Shown: positions 4,752-5,236 of the stretch, in pieces
How the letters are laid out: each line of letters starts with the position of its first letter
Numbering within the stretch: the stretch's first letter is position 1
DNA from: Flavobacteriia bacterium
GTDB lineage: Bacteria > Bacteroidota > Bacteroidia > Flavobacteriales > Flavobacteriaceae
DNA: 5,236 nucleotides
Assembly: GCA_018500075.1 (NCBI GenBank)
Contig: JAHBAN010000090.1
Coordinates: 1 to 5,236 of the forward strand
Reading direction: 5' to 3'
Translations under genes and position numbers: made by a program
The notes under the pieces: generated by a model
What the model was told of the DNA's origin: nothing
Seen by the model: the letters and a program-made list of their open reading frames with translations, nothing else
Databases searched by the model: none

Positions 4752-5236
4752 ATGACGCCGCCAAATGCACAAGAGTTCACCCGCAGTTTTGCGCGCATCG
4801 GCCTTTTGTCCTTTGGCGGTCCGGCCGCCCAGATCGCCCTGATGCACCGCGAGCTTGTCGAGGCGCGCGGCTGGCTCACCGAGCGCCAGTTCGCCGGCGC
4901 ACTCAGCTTTTGTATGCTGCTCCCCGGCCCCGAAGCCATGCAGCTCGCTACCTATGCAGGCTGGCGCTTGCGCGGGCTGGGCGGCGGGCTGCTGGCGGGG
5001 GCCTTGTTTGTCTTGCCGGGGGCCGCGGTGATCTGGGCCTTGGCCGTCGCCTATATCCTTTACGGGGCGCAACCATGGGCTGTTGCCGGTTTTCTCGGCA
5101 TTAAGGCCGCGGTGATCACCATTGTCGCTCAAGCGCTCCTGCGCCTGTCCCAAAAAGCACTGACAAACAGGGCCAGTCGCCTCATCGCGCTGGGCGCATT
5201 TCTGGCGCTCTATGCGCCTGTCTCTTATACACATCT
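4752..5236 (+). CDS. chrA: Chromate transporter ChrA, N-terminal part, truncated at the contig end
   Basis: About 155 genuine residues of an inner-membrane CHR-family transporter; complete two-domain members are about 400 residues. ChrA proteins export chromate from the cytoplasm. The family pattern is clear: FARIGLLSFGGPAAQIALMH (13-32), the ARGWLTERQFAGALSFCMLLPGPEAMQLATYAGW block (38-71) including the PGPEAMQLATY motif, then membrane segments at about 77-103, 108-132 and from 143. The ATG at 4752 has GGAG six bases upstream. The reading frame is open to the window edge, but from 5218 the bases are sequencing adapter, so the apparent final residues (VSYTHL) are artefactual. The true C-terminal part is missing. 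Chromate is the family substrate; other oxyanions cannot be excluded from this fragment. Confidence 0.88.
   Translation, partial: MTPPNAQEFTRSFARIGLLSFGGPAAQIALMHRELVEARGWLTERQFAGALSFCMLLPGPEAMQLATYAGWRLRGLGGGLLAGALFVLPGAAVIWALAVAYILYGAQPWAVAGFLGIKAAVITIVAQALLRLSQKALTNRASRLIALGAFLALYAPVSYTH
5218..5236 (+). other. Nextera/Tn5 mosaic-end adapter sequence (contamination)
   Basis: The last 19 bases, CTGTCTCTTATACACATCT, are identical to the transposase mosaic-end adapter used in Nextera libraries. Its presence exactly at the sequence end, inside an open chrA frame, shows untrimmed adapter at a contig end rather than a biological Tn5 insertion. It creates the spurious peptide end VSYTHL on the plus strand and MCIRDR on the minus strand. 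Confidence 0.97.

Noticed and set aside
4569..5234. Minus-strand 221-codon open frame opposite chrA and the tmRNA end, starting MCIRDR
   Set aside because: Its start is the reverse complement of the adapter and the frame is antisense to the clear ChrA coding sequence; its low-complexity, polar composition has no family features.
5218..5236. A natural Tn5/IS50 insertion end
   Set aside because: The match is the engineered mosaic end and stops exactly at the sequence edge, with no transposase or target duplication, so adapter carry-over is the simpler explanation.

Overview
The window reads as chromosomal DNA from a marine alphaproteobacterium of the Roseobacter group (Rhodobacterales). Three things point there: a dmdA-acuI pair for catabolism of dimethylsulfoniopropionate (DMSP), a circularly permuted (two-piece) alphaproteobacterial tmRNA gene with proteolysis tag ANDNRAPMAMAA, and GC-rich coding sequence. 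The right end is a contig end: the last 19 bases are the Nextera/Tn5 mosaic-end adapter, not genome.

Layout. Bases 1-2927 hold a tight four-gene operon on the minus strand, in transcription order: a DUF2182 multi-pass membrane protein (2927-2163), a DUF1326 cysteine-motif protein (2150-1518), DMSP demethylase dmdA (1518-415) and acryloyl-CoA reductase acuI (398 to beyond the left edge). Gaps are 12, -1 and 16 bases. A 79-base divergent control region (2928-3006) carries two copies of a GTCAGAC-cored GntR-type operator. On the plus strand follow a FadR-type GntR regulator (3007-3747), an orphan ectoine synthase ectC (3808-4194), a strong hairpin, the permuted ssrA/tmRNA gene (about 4300-4609), tandem hairpins (4640-4682) and the N-terminal part of a chromate transporter chrA (4752 to the contig end).

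How the genes work together. DmdA moves a methyl group from DMSP to tetrahydrofolate, the entry to the demethylation route. AcuI reduces the toxic acryloyl-CoA produced in DMSP/acrylate metabolism. The divergent GntR protein is the obvious candidate regulator, acting through the paired operators on both its own gene and the operon. The DUF2182/DUF1326 pair, likely metal-binding, has no established role in DMSP metabolism, and its position at the head of the operon is the most interesting open question. The ectC gene has no ectA or ectB nearby in the window; sitting behind the GntR gene, it suggests a link between DMSP use and compatible-solute metabolism.
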